NCBI GenBank assembly: GCA_050699635.1
Contig: JBOHFK010000011.1
Coordinates: forward strand, 1 to 64,000
Reading direction: 5' to 3'
Length of the DNA: 64,000 nucleotides
Source of the DNA: GCA-003244245 sp050699635
Lineage (GTDB): Bacteria > Actinomycetota > Actinomycetes > Mycobacteriales > Pseudonocardiaceae
The notes beneath the pieces are model-generated. The model was given only the letters and a program-made list of their open reading frames with translations, searched no databases and was not told the origin of the DNA. Position numbers and translations under genes: made by a program. Shown here one piece after another: positions 52,698-61,350 of this stretch. The first letter of the stretch is position 1. Every line of letters starts with the position of its first letter.

Positions 52698-52727
52698 TGT
52701 TTAGCACTCGAGCCAGTCGAGTGCAAG
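52698..52727 (-). promoter_or_regulatory. groEL promoter overlapped by CIRCE operator 2
   Basis: On the minus strand -35 TTGCAC (52726-52721), 17-bp spacer, -10 TAAACA (52703-52698). CIRCE 2 (ttagcactc 52701-52709, 9-bp spacer, gagtgcaag 52719-52727) covers both hexamers, so HrcA binding would block the polymerase. Left arm is a perfect consensus; right arm differs in two bases. Confidence 0.88.
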
Positions 52728-52840
52728 CTGCCACACCTCCTCGCGCCCCCACCTACCTCCGTCGTGACGCCGGGACGGACGGCAGTTGAGCCAGCGCTCG
52801 GGACACGGCTAGGCCTGAGCGGCCGCCCGGCAGGACGGGC

Positions 52841-52901
52841 CGTGAACTCGACGCTACCGACGTGCCACCGCCGGCCGGAGGTCAGTACCGTCGAGTTCAC
52901 G
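52841..52901. repeat. 13-bp perfect inverted repeat between groEL and dehydratase genes
   Basis: cgtgaactcgacg (52841-52853) and cgtcgagttcacg (52889-52901), 35-bp spacer, in the divergent gap. The arm shares gaactcgac with the hairpin at 3440-3500. Could be a regulatory dyad or a dispersed palindrome. Confidence 0.6.
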
Positions 52902-52993
52902 GGCCGCTCGCGGGAGCACCCTGGCATGATCATGGGCGGGCTAGCCGCCGGCTGGTGACCGTTCCCATCACCAGCGGGCCGAAGGGCGCGTAC

Positions 52994-53989
52994 GTGATCA
53001 CTGACCAGGACATTCGCCACACCTATGACACGATCAAGCCCTACCTGCGCCGCACTCCGGTCGTGCGGGTCGATCTCGGCGATCTGACCGGATCTGGTTT
53101 AGTACCGTCGGGGTCGGAGGTGGTGCTCAAGCTGGAGCAGTTCCAGTTCGCGGGTTCGTTCAAGGCCCGCGGGGCTTTCGCGAACCTGCTGCTCCGGGAG
53201 GTACCGACCGCGGGAGTCGTCGCGGCGTCCGGGGGCAACCACGGCGTGGCCGTCGCCTATGCCGCCCAGCGGCTCGGAAAAGTCGCGAAGATCTTCGTCC
53301 CTACCGTATCCGCACCCTCCAAGATCGAACGGATCCGGTATTACGGAGCGGAGCTGGTCGTCGGCGGCGACCGTTACGCCGACGCGTTGGCCGCCGCCTG
53401 CAGCTGGGTCGCCCGCTCCGGAACGCTCAACGTTCATGCATTCGACCAGCGCGAGACCATACTCGGCCAAGGCAGCCTCGCCCTGGAACTCGCCGAGCAG
53501 GTCAGCGACCTGGACACCGTGCTGGTACCGGTCGGCGGAGGCGGGTTGATCGCAGGTATCGCCGCCTGGTTCGCCGGCTCGGTCCGCGTCATCGGAGTGG
53601 AACCCAAGGGCGCGCCGACTCTCACCCTCGCCCGGGCCTGCGGCAGGCCGACCGACGCCCCCACCGGCAGCATCGCGGCAGACGCGCTGGCTCCCCGACG
53701 CGTCGGCGACCTGGTGTTTCCCATCACTGAGCGCTATGTCAGCGACGTGGTCATGGTCGATGACCCCGCCATCCGACGCGGACAACACGCGCTGTGGCAA
53801 ACGCTTCGGATCATCGCCGAACCTGCCGCCGCGGTCGGGGTCGCAGCCCTGCTCTCCGGCGCCTACCGGCCCGGGCCTGGCGAACGCGTCGCGGTCGTCA
53901 TCAGTGGCGCCAACACCACGCCCGCCGACGTCGACGGGTACGCCACTGCCACGACCGCCGGTCAAGCAGGAGAATCGACGGAGCTCTGA
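52994..53989 (+). CDS. Threonine/serine dehydratase-family PLP enzyme
   Basis: 331 aa from GTG 52994. Fold type II: PLP lysine in QFAGSFKARGAFANLL, SGGNHGVAVAYAAQRLGKVA, glycine loop VLVPVGGGGLIAGIAAW, C-terminal VVISGANT. Length fits catabolic threonine/serine dehydratase or serine racemase-type enzymes without regulatory domain. Alone in its transcription unit, divergent from groEL. Confidence 0.9.
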   Translation: MITDQDIRHTYDTIKPYLRRTPVVRVDLGDLTGSGLVPSGSEVVLKLEQFQFAGSFKARGAFANLLLREVPTAGVVAASGGNHGVAVAYAAQRLGKVAKIFVPTVSAPSKIERIRYYGAELVVGGDRYADALAAACSWVARSGTLNVHAFDQRETILGQGSLALELAEQVSDLDTVLVPVGGGGLIAGIAAWFAGSVRVIGVEPKGAPTLTLARACGRPTDAPTGSIAADALAPRRVGDLVFPITERYVSDVVMVDDPAIRRGQHALWQTLRIIAEPAAAVGVAALLSGAYRPGPGERVAVVISGANTTPADVDGYATATTAGQAGESTEL

Positions 53990-54379
53990 CACCGATCCTG
54001 GATCGGCGCTTGATGGCGATCGGATATCGGCGCTCGTCGACGGTCTCGTGGAGTTGATCGGAGTTCTAGGACAGCCGGGAGACGTCTCGGATCAACAGGA
54101 GATCAGCCCGACCGGCCACCCATCAGCACGAACCGCACGACACCGCCTCGAGGCGCAGCCACCGAGCGCAACGGGAGCTGAGCACACGACCCGAATTCGG
54201 GGTCCGCAATGTGTCGTTCTCGGGGTTGATCGGCGAGCCGCTAGTTGCCCCCGCCGCCGGATTCGTCTCAAACATGACATTTCAGTGGACTCGACGGTAC
54301 CGGTCATCAAACTCAGCGCCGGTGCTGACACACCTCAGGCCCTCCGGGCCATCGTCGCGGACCTGGTCAGATCGCCCGA
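53990..54379. other. Gap with gene debris only
   Basis: A plus frame ends ... VIKLSAGADTPQALRAIVAD LVRSPD, which could be the C-terminal tip of a lost protein. The left half has no coding sense. The convergent Nudix gene begins its stop at 54380. Confidence 0.35.
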
Positions 54380-54874
54380 TTAGGCAAAACCAACACGTAA
54401 CCGGTGATCCAGTTCCCATAACGCGGTTCGATTAGAATCCCACCGCACCGCCTTGCACGCGTCATCGAAGCCGAACCAGCCGTATTCGCTGTGCTCATCC
54501 GACAGATGAAGTTCCGCACCGTCCACACCGGCGCCGAAGGCATACTCCGGGATCACCAGGGTCTCCGGACCCCAGGTGAACTCACCCGTCACCGCCACAA
54601 CGGGCACCGTCGCCCGAGCATCCAACGCCACGAACTTGGTGCCATCGCCGATGCCGGCCTCCTCGCTTGCTTCCCTACGGGCCGCCTCAAACGGGGACTC
54701 ACCCGCCTCCCCGCCACCGGCCACGCCCTGCCAGTAACCCGCGTCCTGCCGCCGTAAGAGCGCATAGACGAACCCATCCCCATCACGGCGGAACGGGAGA
54801 ACCAGAACCTGGAACGCCGCACGACCGGTGTCGATCTGAATCACCTCCCCAGGGTACGGCGCACGGCTCGCCAT
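54380..54874 (-). CDS. Nudix hydrolase
   Basis: 164 aa. Nudix box GGGEAGESPFEAARREASEE with AGI matches GX5EX7REUXEEXGU. N-terminal TGRAAFQVLVLPFRRDGDGF and C-terminal LSDEHSEYGWFGFDDACKAV support dihydroneopterin-triphosphate or dATP pyrophosphatase-like proteins (NudB-like). Substrate not determinable. Confidence 0.9.
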   Translation of the reverse strand: MASRAPYPGEVIQIDTGRAAFQVLVLPFRRDGDGFVYALLRRQDAGYWQGVAGGGEAGESPFEAARREASEEAGIGDGTKFVALDARATVPVVAVTGEFTWGPETLVIPEYAFGAGVDGAELHLSDEHSEYGWFGFDDACKAVRWDSNRTALWELDHRLRVGFA

Positions 54875-54914
54875 GGCGTTGTCGATGTGACTGATAGACG
54901 CTGCCGAGCACGTG

Positions 54915-55373
54915 TCAGAATCCGATCACCGGAGAGATCAGTGGGAGTAGTTGCCACAGCTCCAATCCGTCGCCGACGGCAGCAACAATCTCGGCAATTC
55001 CGAGTACGTGCGCGGCTGTCCGTTCGCCGTCAAGTGCCAGCGTCTGGGGTAGGTACCCGAGCTCTCCGACAACCCTGATCGTTCCCTTCGTCGGCGTAAG
55101 TAGCCGGAATGGAATAAGTAGTCCATTTGGAGACATTATCGAGCCTGCGACCTGCGATGATGTCAGTTTCCGTGGATTTGTTGTTCCATTCCAGCTCCTA
55201 AGTTCACCAACAACAAGCCGGAGCAGAGTGCTCTTGCCGGCGCCGTTCGGCCCAACAAGCCCCGTTCGGCCGGATATCAGTGAGCCACCGAATCCCCCGA
55301 ACACAGGAGTGCCGTCGCCCCAGCTGAACGACATATCTGAAAAAGTGACACTCCCTCTCGACATCGCATTCAC
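54915..55373 (-). pseudogene. ABC-F type ATPase, N-terminal fragment with insertion
   Basis: 152 codons. VTFSDMSFSWGDGTPVFGGF and the Walker A GLVGPNGAGKSTLLRLVVGE are followed by a foreign 34-residue stretch, then TPTKGTIRVVGELGYLPQTL and TAAHVLGIAEIVAAV, after which the frame leaves the family and stops. ABC-F proteins (ribosome-protection or translation factors) are about 530 aa with two ATPase domains; here signature, Walker B and the whole second domain are lost. Not functional. Confidence 0.8.
55102..55198. mobile_element. 97-bp inverted-repeat insertion with 5-bp target duplication inside ABC-F fragment
   Basis: Ends agccggaatggaa (55102-55114) and ttccattccagct (55184-55196) are inverted with 12/13 identity. 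taagt flanks both sides (55097-55101 and 55199-55203). Removing 102 bp joins the ABC-F codons GEL-TPTKGT without gap. It adds 34 codons without a stop, so the frame stayed open. MITE-like. Confidence 0.7.
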
Positions 55374-55484
55374 CTCATTAGCCGCGGAGCGCCGGATCTC
55401 GGCCTTTCGATCTGATTGCAGGGTTCCTATAGCGCTGGTTATGATAGCTCACCCGATCGTCCTCATTTGCGTCTTCGCGAGCTC

Positions 55485-56198
55485 TCACGAGCCCATCGTC
55501 CCCTCGGCACTTTCCCGCGACCAGTCCTCCACAAGCCGTACGCATTCGCGGGAGTCCTGGAAATGAATCCCGTGCCATCCGTGATTGATAGCGGCCTCGA
55601 CGTTGCTGAGCCGATCGTCGACAAGTAGCATCGTATCCCCGCGCACGCCCGTGCGCCCCTCGATGTATGACCAGAATTCGGGGTCCGGTTTTCGGAGGCC
55701 CATAGAGCTACTATCGAAGATCCAATCAAACAGATCGACATTGATAAGCGGCTCCCAGTATTGTTGCCACCCCGCCACATTGTTGGTGCCAATAGCATGA
55801 CATACGGGTCCCTGGTTCGATTCAATCCAATGAAGGATAGTGTCATTCGGCACGCTGGTCCAGAACGGCGACGGGGACCCCCAGATTCCTTTCGCTTGAT
55901 CAACGGTGCAATACCCACCCGCCCGTGCTATCCGGCTGCTCAGCTCGACCGCGAACCCATCGAGCGACGACATGCCAGTCTCGACCAGATCCCAAGCATG
56001 CTCGCGGTCGCAGTATTGGTCGAGTACGGCTCGCCACACCGGGAGTGTGAGTCCGATTTGCTCCGCGAAGACAGCCTGATCCGCACACCGACCCGTTACC
56101 AGAACACCATGTAGATCCCATACCACGAGCGATCTCCGACTGTTCCCATGGACAGCACTCCGGCCAACAGTCATCGTTACCGCCGCCTCAGCTTCCAT
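55485..56198 (-). CDS. HAD-superfamily hydrolase
   Basis: 237 aa from ATG 56198 (an ATG at 56174 is also possible). Motif I VVWDLHGVLV has Asp then His where the second Asp of DxD is normal; motif III includes Lys in GLRKPDPEFWSYIEGRTGVR; motif IV LLVDDRLSNVEAAINHGWHG. The D-x-H change may lower phosphatase activity. Overlaps the P-loop kinase gene upstream by 11 nt, so a kinase/phosphatase pair. Confidence 0.82.
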   Translation of the reverse strand: MEAEAAVTMTVGRSAVHGNSRRSLVVWDLHGVLVTGRCADQAVFAEQIGLTLPVWRAVLDQYCDREHAWDLVETGMSSLDGFAVELSSRIARAGGYCTVDQAKGIWGSPSPFWTSVPNDTILHWIESNQGPVCHAIGTNNVAGWQQYWEPLINVDLFDWIFDSSSMGLRKPDPEFWSYIEGRTGVRGDTMLLVDDRLSNVEAAINHGWHGIHFQDSRECVRLVEDWSRESAEGTMGS

Positions 56199-56784
56199 CG
56201 ACGACCACGTCGGCCTCACCTCTAGGATCGTGCTCGGCCACATAGAAATCCTCGGCCGCTATCCATCGCTTAATCCACTCGTTCGGGTTTTCCGCCCGGT
56301 CAATCTGACGCTCTACCCGGACCTCCTTGCTGGCTTCGACATACACCTTGACATCCGAAAGATGCCGCAGTGCGGGCCGCAGCGTGTAGATACCGTCCAC
56401 GATAACAATACTCGGCATCGGGATATCTACCCAGACACCCATTCGAGCGTTGTCCCAATCGTATCTCTGATAGCGCAGCGACTGCTTGCCCTCGCGGACC
56501 GGGACCAGGACCTGCTCCTTCAGCCGTTGCCAGTCAAAATACCATTCAAATCCCTCGGCCGGTCCGAGTTTTAGCCTCTCATCGTCAGGCATGTCGCGGT
56601 AGAAATCGTCACCCTCGACAACGGCAGCTGGTCGATCAAATTTTCCGACTAATTCTCGGGCCAATGTAGACTTCCCTGATCCGCCCTGGCCGTCGATGCC
56701 CAGCAGCAGCGGGTTCTTGCTCGCCCTATCGACCAGTTCGATCAATGGCTGTAGTGCGTCGTCGCTGTAGTATGACATGGCCAA
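56188..56784 (-). CDS. Uridine kinase-like P-loop kinase
   Basis: 198 aa. Walker A GIDGQGGSGKSTLARELVGK, acceptor region VVEGDDFYRDMPDDERLKLG, base-binding YQRYDWDNARMG and IVDGIYTLRPALRHLSDVKV. It belongs to the uridine kinase/phosphoribulokinase-like group; substrate could be a nucleoside or sugar. GC is lower than in the neighbouring operon. Coupled to the HAD gene. Confidence 0.85.
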   Translation of the reverse strand: MAMSYYSDDALQPLIELVDRASKNPLLLGIDGQGGSGKSTLARELVGKFDRPAAVVEGDDFYRDMPDDERLKLGPAEGFEWYFDWQRLKEQVLVPVREGKQSLRYQRYDWDNARMGVWVDIPMPSIVIVDGIYTLRPALRHLSDVKVYVEASKEVRVERQIDRAENPNEWIKRWIAAEDFYVAEHDPRGEADVVVDGS

Positions 56785-56826
56785 GATTCTACACAGCCTT
56801 GATGGCCCTCAAGGCTGTGCCGGTCG

Positions 56827-56876
56827 CCGGCGATCGCCGGATGGATACGGATCGGCCTCCGGCGATCGCCGGAGGC
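56827..56876. repeat. Two palindromes sharing ccggcgatcgccgg
   Basis: The self-complementary 14-mer occurs at 56827-56840 and again within a 22-bp perfect palindrome 56855-56876. They lie upstream of the kinase gene start (56784) and downstream of the HAD gene at 57029, so they could act as terminator for the heptose operon or operator of the kinase gene. Confidence 0.7.
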
Positions 56877-57028
56877 GTCGGACAGAAGTGGCATTATGAA
56901 AGAGAAACTTACACCGCGGGCTGCACCTGCGCCTAGCGCACTGTCAGTTCAGAACCCTAAGTTTCGACGTATGTCTGGCCGGTCCCGTAGTCAGTCGATG
57001 CTGTGTATCAGGTTCTTATCCAGAGAAA

Positions 57029-57748
57029 CTATCGTTGATCGCACAGCGAAACTGCCGAGACGAGGTCGTCGAGCGCGTTGATCCGGGCAACGCCGTGGAG
57101 GTGTTCGAAACATAGAAATCTGTCATACAGCACCCCTCCGGCCAGGCCAGCGCCCAGAGCGGCCAGTACATCGTTGACCAGGCCGTCGCCGACGAACCAG
57201 CAGTCGGACCCCGTCAACCCGAGTTCGACAAGTGCCTGCTGGAAGATGCCCGGTGCGGGCTTCTCAATGCCCACGACCGTCGAGTCGATGACCACGTCGA
57301 ACAGATCGAGGAGGTCGAAAGCGGCCAGGTCGGCTCGCACGGTGCCTGCGGAATTCGATACGGCTCCGAGGGCCAGCCCGAGTTCTTTGAGGGAATGGAG
57401 GGTTCCTATCGCGCCCGGATCGAGCTCGCAGTACAGATCCGGCCGGTTCAGTGCCGCTACACAGGCGGGTAGTGCCGCCGAGTCGACGCCCAGCAGTCGT
57501 CCCCAAGCGAGGGCGACCCTCTCGGTGCCGTCCAGGTGTGCGGGCAGCGGCACGTGGCGAGCTTCGGCGGACACGATCAACGCGCGGGCGGCCGTGTCGG
57601 CATCGACCGATACAGAAATACTGTGCGCGGCCAGCTCCTCGATGAGGATCGCGCCGCTCGGATGGATCAATGTCATACCGACGTCGAACAGGACTGCGCG
57701 CGGGCGCCTGAACATCACCGGAGGCCAGTATCCAGCCAGCTCATGCAT
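57029..57748 (-). CDS. HAD-family phosphatase, end of heptose-type operon
   Basis: 239 aa from ATG 57748, overlapping the FkbM gene by 8 nt. Motif I AVLFDVGMTLIHPSGAILIE (second Asp replaced by Gly: D-V-G-M-T as in GS1-type HADs), motif II SNSAGTVRADL, Lys in VVGIEKPAPGIFQQALVELG, motif IV FVGDGLVNDVLAALGAGLAG. In this context it could supply the sugar bisphosphate phosphatase step (GmhB role), though it is not of the GmhB subfamily. Confidence 0.85.
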   Translation of the reverse strand: MHELAGYWPPVMFRRPRAVLFDVGMTLIHPSGAILIEELAAHSISVSVDADTAARALIVSAEARHVPLPAHLDGTERVALAWGRLLGVDSAALPACVAALNRPDLYCELDPGAIGTLHSLKELGLALGAVSNSAGTVRADLAAFDLLDLFDVVIDSTVVGIEKPAPGIFQQALVELGLTGSDCWFVGDGLVNDVLAALGAGLAGGVLYDRFLCFEHLHGVARINALDDLVSAVSLCDQR

Positions 57749-58697
57749 CGGAGCCTCCCGCACGTTCGGTGCGCACCCGCGCCGAGAGGAACACTGCCGA
57801 ATGCGCGCCGTGCTCGGCAGCAGCCTGGAATCCGCACTCGCCAAGTAACGCGACGATGGCATCGCGCCGAACATACTTGTGGTGGATATCAAGTACGAGG
57901 ATGCGGACCCGGTCGAGCCAAGCCGGATCGCCGTGGAGGAACACGTCTTCTTCGGCGCCCTCGACATCCATCTTCAGAATGTCCACCCGGTCCCAGCGAA
58001 GCGAGTCCAATAGGCCGTCTACTGTGATGACCGGGACCGTGACCTGCCGGGCGCCTAGGCGGCACTCCGGCCGGTTTGGCGCGGACCTACGCGCGTCGGC
58101 CACGGACTTGTTCGTCGAACTCGACGCCGCCCATTCACTGGCATAAAGCGTGACCCGCCCCTCCGCAGATCCGATTGCGCTGCACTCGACATACCAGTCG
58201 AAACTATTTGCGGCGCGGTTGCGGTAGATCATCCCGACGCTGTCCTCGTCCGGTTCCACGCATACGACCTCGGCATTCGGAAACCACAGACTGAAGTACA
58301 AGGCCGACAACCCCACATTGCTTCCGATGTCGACCACTCGCTCCACTGGGTCCAGGTATTGCGCATACGGGAACCGGTAGGTCTGGTGCACGAACAGTTC
58401 CCGCAGAACAAACATGTCGCTCAGGCGCGACCGGACCACGCAGCGAACCGCGTTCCCTCCCACCCGCAGCTGGATCGACCGGGTCCACCTGTGGCAATCG
58501 CGACCGCGGGCGAGCGACCAGTGGTATTCCAGCATCACGCGGCTGAGCGCCGCCCCACCACGCACGCCCCACCCCGCGACGGCAAGCTGGATGTCGGCGA
58601 GCAGTTCCCGGACCTGCCTGGCGAGAATACTCGGGATGCCAATGCCAGGGCTGTCCTCGTCTCGTCGCAGGTATCCTACGGCTGAACTCGAACTCAC
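57741..58697 (-). CDS. FkbM-family methyltransferase
   Basis: 318 aa from GTG 58697 (GTGA overlap with the aminotransferase). SAM motif VVDIGSNVGLSALYFSLWFP, then VCVEPDEDSVGMIYRNRAAN, and the acidic motif ILKMDVEGAEEDVFLHGDPA (KxDVEGxE), which defines FkbM enzymes that O-methylate sugars and polyketides. Probably methylates the heptose or its aglycone. Confidence 0.9.
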   Translation of the reverse strand: MSSSSAVGYLRRDEDSPGIGIPSILARQVRELLADIQLAVAGWGVRGGAALSRVMLEYHWSLARGRDCHRWTRSIQLRVGGNAVRCVVRSRLSDMFVLRELFVHQTYRFPYAQYLDPVERVVDIGSNVGLSALYFSLWFPNAEVVCVEPDEDSVGMIYRNRAANSFDWYVECSAIGSAEGRVTLYASEWAASSSTNKSVADARRSAPNRPECRLGARQVTVPVITVDGLLDSLRWDRVDILKMDVEGAEEDVFLHGDPAWLDRVRILVLDIHHKYVRRDAIVALLGECGFQAAAEHGAHSAVFLSARVRTERAGGSDA

Positions 58698-59635
58698 CCG
58701 GCCACGACCGGTCCAGGCGTCAGCCAGCAGCGCTCGTCGCCGCTGCCCGCGCGGCAAGCTTGGTAGTAAGACCGCTGCAATGCCGTGGTCAACTCGCCCG
58801 ACTTGCCCGTCCCCACCGGCATCTGGTCGACCGCGACTACCGGTGTGATTTCGCACAGCGTTCCGGTGAGGAACACCTCGTCTGCGAGATACAGTTCAGT
58901 GCGGTCGACCTCGCGTACGTCGACATCCATGCCGAACTCTCCTTCTAGCAGTTCAATGGCGCTGCGCCGGGTAATGCTCTCGAGGATCGAACCACTGACC
59001 GCAGGAGTGACGATCCGGCCGTTGCGCACCAGGAAGACCGATGCGCCGGCGGTTTCGGCGACCTTGCCGGCCTGGTTGAGCAGAATCGCCTCGTCGTAGC
59101 CGTGGGCCTCGGCCTCGAGCCTGGCCAGGCGCAGGTTGTAATAGTTGGCGGCGGCCTTCACCCTGGGCGGGGCCGTCTCGTCGCCAGCCCGGCGCCAAGA
59201 CGAGATCTGGCACCGCAGACCCGTTTCGATCGACTTCTCCCGCGGCGACGGGAACACCGGCATGAAGAAGCCCGTGTCCGCAGACGTGGTCACGGCGGTG
59301 TACCGGCCCTTTTCGAGGTACAGCGTGGGTCGCGCGTACACGTCCTCGCGATAGCCGAGGGCCAGGATCAGCTCGTCGAGCGCCTTGATCAGGTCGTCGG
59401 CTACCACTGTCGAAGGGATCCGGGTTATCTTGGCCGATTCGGCCAGACGCCGCGCGTGCGCGTCGACGTGGATGAAGTAGTGCCGTGACTCGTCGGGAAC
59501 CCAGTACCCTCGCAGACCCTCGAACACGCTCGCCGCACGCAGCACCACCTCCGTCCACACGTGTACGCGGGCATCGATCCATGGACGGACCGCCCCGTTC
59601 ATCCATATGAACTCCGGCTGGGACAAATCTGCCAT
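58694..59635 (-). CDS. Branched-chain amino acid aminotransferase-like (class IV PLP)
   Basis: 313 aa. FEGLRGYWVPDESRHYFIHV, the PLP lysine in PPRVKAAANYYNLRLARLEA, EAILLNQAGKVAETAGASVF and EVFLTGTLCEITPVVAVDQM are IlvE hallmarks. Inside a sugar-metabolism operon, it more likely makes or consumes an amino acid building block of the final product than serves primary metabolism. 96 nt separate it from the isomerase gene. Confidence 0.92.
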   Translation of the reverse strand: MADLSQPEFIWMNGAVRPWIDARVHVWTEVVLRAASVFEGLRGYWVPDESRHYFIHVDAHARRLAESAKITRIPSTVVADDLIKALDELILALGYREDVYARPTLYLEKGRYTAVTTSADTGFFMPVFPSPREKSIETGLRCQISSWRRAGDETAPPRVKAAANYYNLRLARLEAEAHGYDEAILLNQAGKVAETAGASVFLVRNGRIVTPAVSGSILESITRRSAIELLEGEFGMDVDVREVDRTELYLADEVFLTGTLCEITPVVAVDQMPVGTGKSGELTTALQRSYYQACRAGSGDERCWLTPGPVVAG

Positions 59636-59731
59636 CGACGTGATCTCCTGGTCGGGACGGACCTGGGTCAGACAGCGCGGACGTAGCGGGAAACTCTCTG
59701 TCCAGGTAGAGCAAGCATTGGTTCCTGCCGA

Positions 59732-60337
59732 TCACGGGCACAGCGACTCCCAGCGGGGTACCGTCACCGCGAGCAGGGGATGGGTGACGAGCATGTGCCA
59801 GATCACGGACTGGTAGATCTCGGTGTGCGTCGTCCGAAAACCCCGGTCGGGGACGGGAACCTGCACGCACTCGTCGGCCAGTTGTGCGGTCTCGCCACCG
59901 TCAGGACCGACGACGCCACAGACGAAGGCGCCGACCTTGACCGCGAGCCGGAGGGCTTCCACGAGATTCACGCTGACCGGCGGGTTCTCGCTGCCGCCGC
60001 CGACCGAGAACACGACGAGTACGTCCTTCTCGCCGATCCGGCTGCCCACCAGCCAGGACGCGACCGCGCCGCGCCAGCCGCCGTCATTGATCAACGCGGT
60101 CAATGTTGCGGCGTTGTCGGTCGGAGAATACGCTTCGAGCCCGGCAAGATTGCGCAGATCGCACACCGCGTGGGTGGCATTGCCCGCCCCGCCGCCCACG
60201 CCGATGATGAACACTCTCCCGCCATCGACGCGAGTCCGCGCCAGCCGCCGCGCGATCCGATCGACCACGGCGGGGTCGAGGGCGGTCGCGATGACCGCGA
60301 CAGCGTCGAGAAAGCGCCTGCCGTAGTCGTCGGTCAT
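59732..60337 (-). CDS. gmhA: Sedoheptulose-7-phosphate isomerase-like SIS protein
   Basis: 201 aa. SIS fold: GGRVFIIGVGGGAGNATHAV, DNAATLTALINDGGWRGAVA and VLVVFSVGGGSENPPVSVNL, plus the late GFRTTHTEIYQSVIWHMLV with the Glu/His expected of GmhA. The first step of heptose synthesis from sedoheptulose 7-phosphate. Its ATG overlaps the kinase stop (ATGA). Confidence 0.82.
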   Translation of the reverse strand: MTDDYGRRFLDAVAVIATALDPAVVDRIARRLARTRVDGGRVFIIGVGGGAGNATHAVCDLRNLAGLEAYSPTDNAATLTALINDGGWRGAVASWLVGSRIGEKDVLVVFSVGGGSENPPVSVNLVEALRLAVKVGAFVCGVVGPDGGETAQLADECVQVPVPDRGFRTTHTEIYQSVIWHMLVTHPLLAVTVPRWESLCP

Positions 60338-61350
60338 AACTGCACCTCCACCGCGTGCGTGTCGATCCGCGTCACCGTCGTTCCCATCTCGGCGACCCGG
60401 AACGGCAGATGCCGCACACCGAACGCCGAGATGGCGGAAAGGACATCGGCCTGCCGCTCGGGCTCAGCCCAAAACAGAATGAATCCGCCCCCGCCCGCTC
60501 CAACCAGCTTCCACGCGGTCGCGCCGTTGGCGCGCGCGGTCTGGCACAGTGCGTCCCACGGCGTGTACCGCTCCCGCCCACGCTTGATCGACCAGTGTTC
60601 CCGCAACAACTCCGGGGTCCGCTCCCACTCACCGCCCTCCAGAGCCTTTCGTATGCGGTCGCCCACGTCGCGGATGCGGTGCAGTTGAGCGATTCTGGCG
60701 TCGAGATCGGACCCCGAACCTGATATCGACAGCGAGGCAGCGCTGTCTCGCCGGACGCCGGTGTAGACCAGCAGCAGCCTGCGTACCAATTCGTCCACTG
60801 TGGACCGATCGATCCGCGCCGGTTCCGCGTGCATCGCTCCCGTGGTGGAGATGACCAGCCTGCGCAGTCCGCCCAACCCACACACATACTGATCGTGCTT
60901 GCCGACCGGTCGACCGAGCCGGTCGATCTCCAGTTCACACGCCTGCTCGATCAGCCCGATTCGGTCGAGCGAGCGATCCGACAGCGTGTTGAGCACCGCG
61001 AGCAGGCTGACCGCGAACGCGCCTGAACTTCCCAGGCCGGTTCCGGCCGGAACCGGGCCCAGCGAGAACAACTCACACGGTTCGCGAAATCCCACCATGT
61101 CCATCGCCGCACTCACGAACGGATCGGCCAACTCGCCCGCCTTGTCGGCCACGCACAGCCGCTCGTAGCCAAACCTCGTCGTGGCGTCCAGCCGCCCCTT
61201 GCGACCTACCACGGTGACCTGGGGTGAGATCGCCACCGACAGCACGTCCGCACCGAACTGGCTGCGATAGAACGGCAGATCGGTGCCACCCCCGCCGAGC
61301 GAAAGCCGAAGCGGCGTACGTGCCACGACGATGGGATCGGTGTCGGTCAT
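60334..61350 (-). CDS. hddA: GHMP-family sugar kinase (heptose 7-phosphate 1-kinase type)
   Basis: 338 aa from ATG 61350 (ATGA overlap with the epimerase). N-terminal RTPLRLSLGGGGTDLPFYRS is specific to HddA/fucokinase-like GHMP kinases; ATP loop GPVPAGTGLGSSGAFAVSLL; C-terminal GATAWKLVGAGGGGFILFWA. It would phosphorylate D-glycero-D-manno-heptose 7-phosphate at C1. Confidence 0.86.
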   Translation of the reverse strand: MTDTDPIVVARTPLRLSLGGGGTDLPFYRSQFGADVLSVAISPQVTVVGRKGRLDATTRFGYERLCVADKAGELADPFVSAAMDMVGFREPCELFSLGPVPAGTGLGSSGAFAVSLLAVLNTLSDRSLDRIGLIEQACELEIDRLGRPVGKHDQYVCGLGGLRRLVISTTGAMHAEPARIDRSTVDELVRRLLLVYTGVRRDSAASLSISGSGSDLDARIAQLHRIRDVGDRIRKALEGGEWERTPELLREHWSIKRGRERYTPWDALCQTARANGATAWKLVGAGGGGFILFWAEPERQADVLSAISAFGVRHLPFRVAEMGTTVTRIDTHAVEVQL

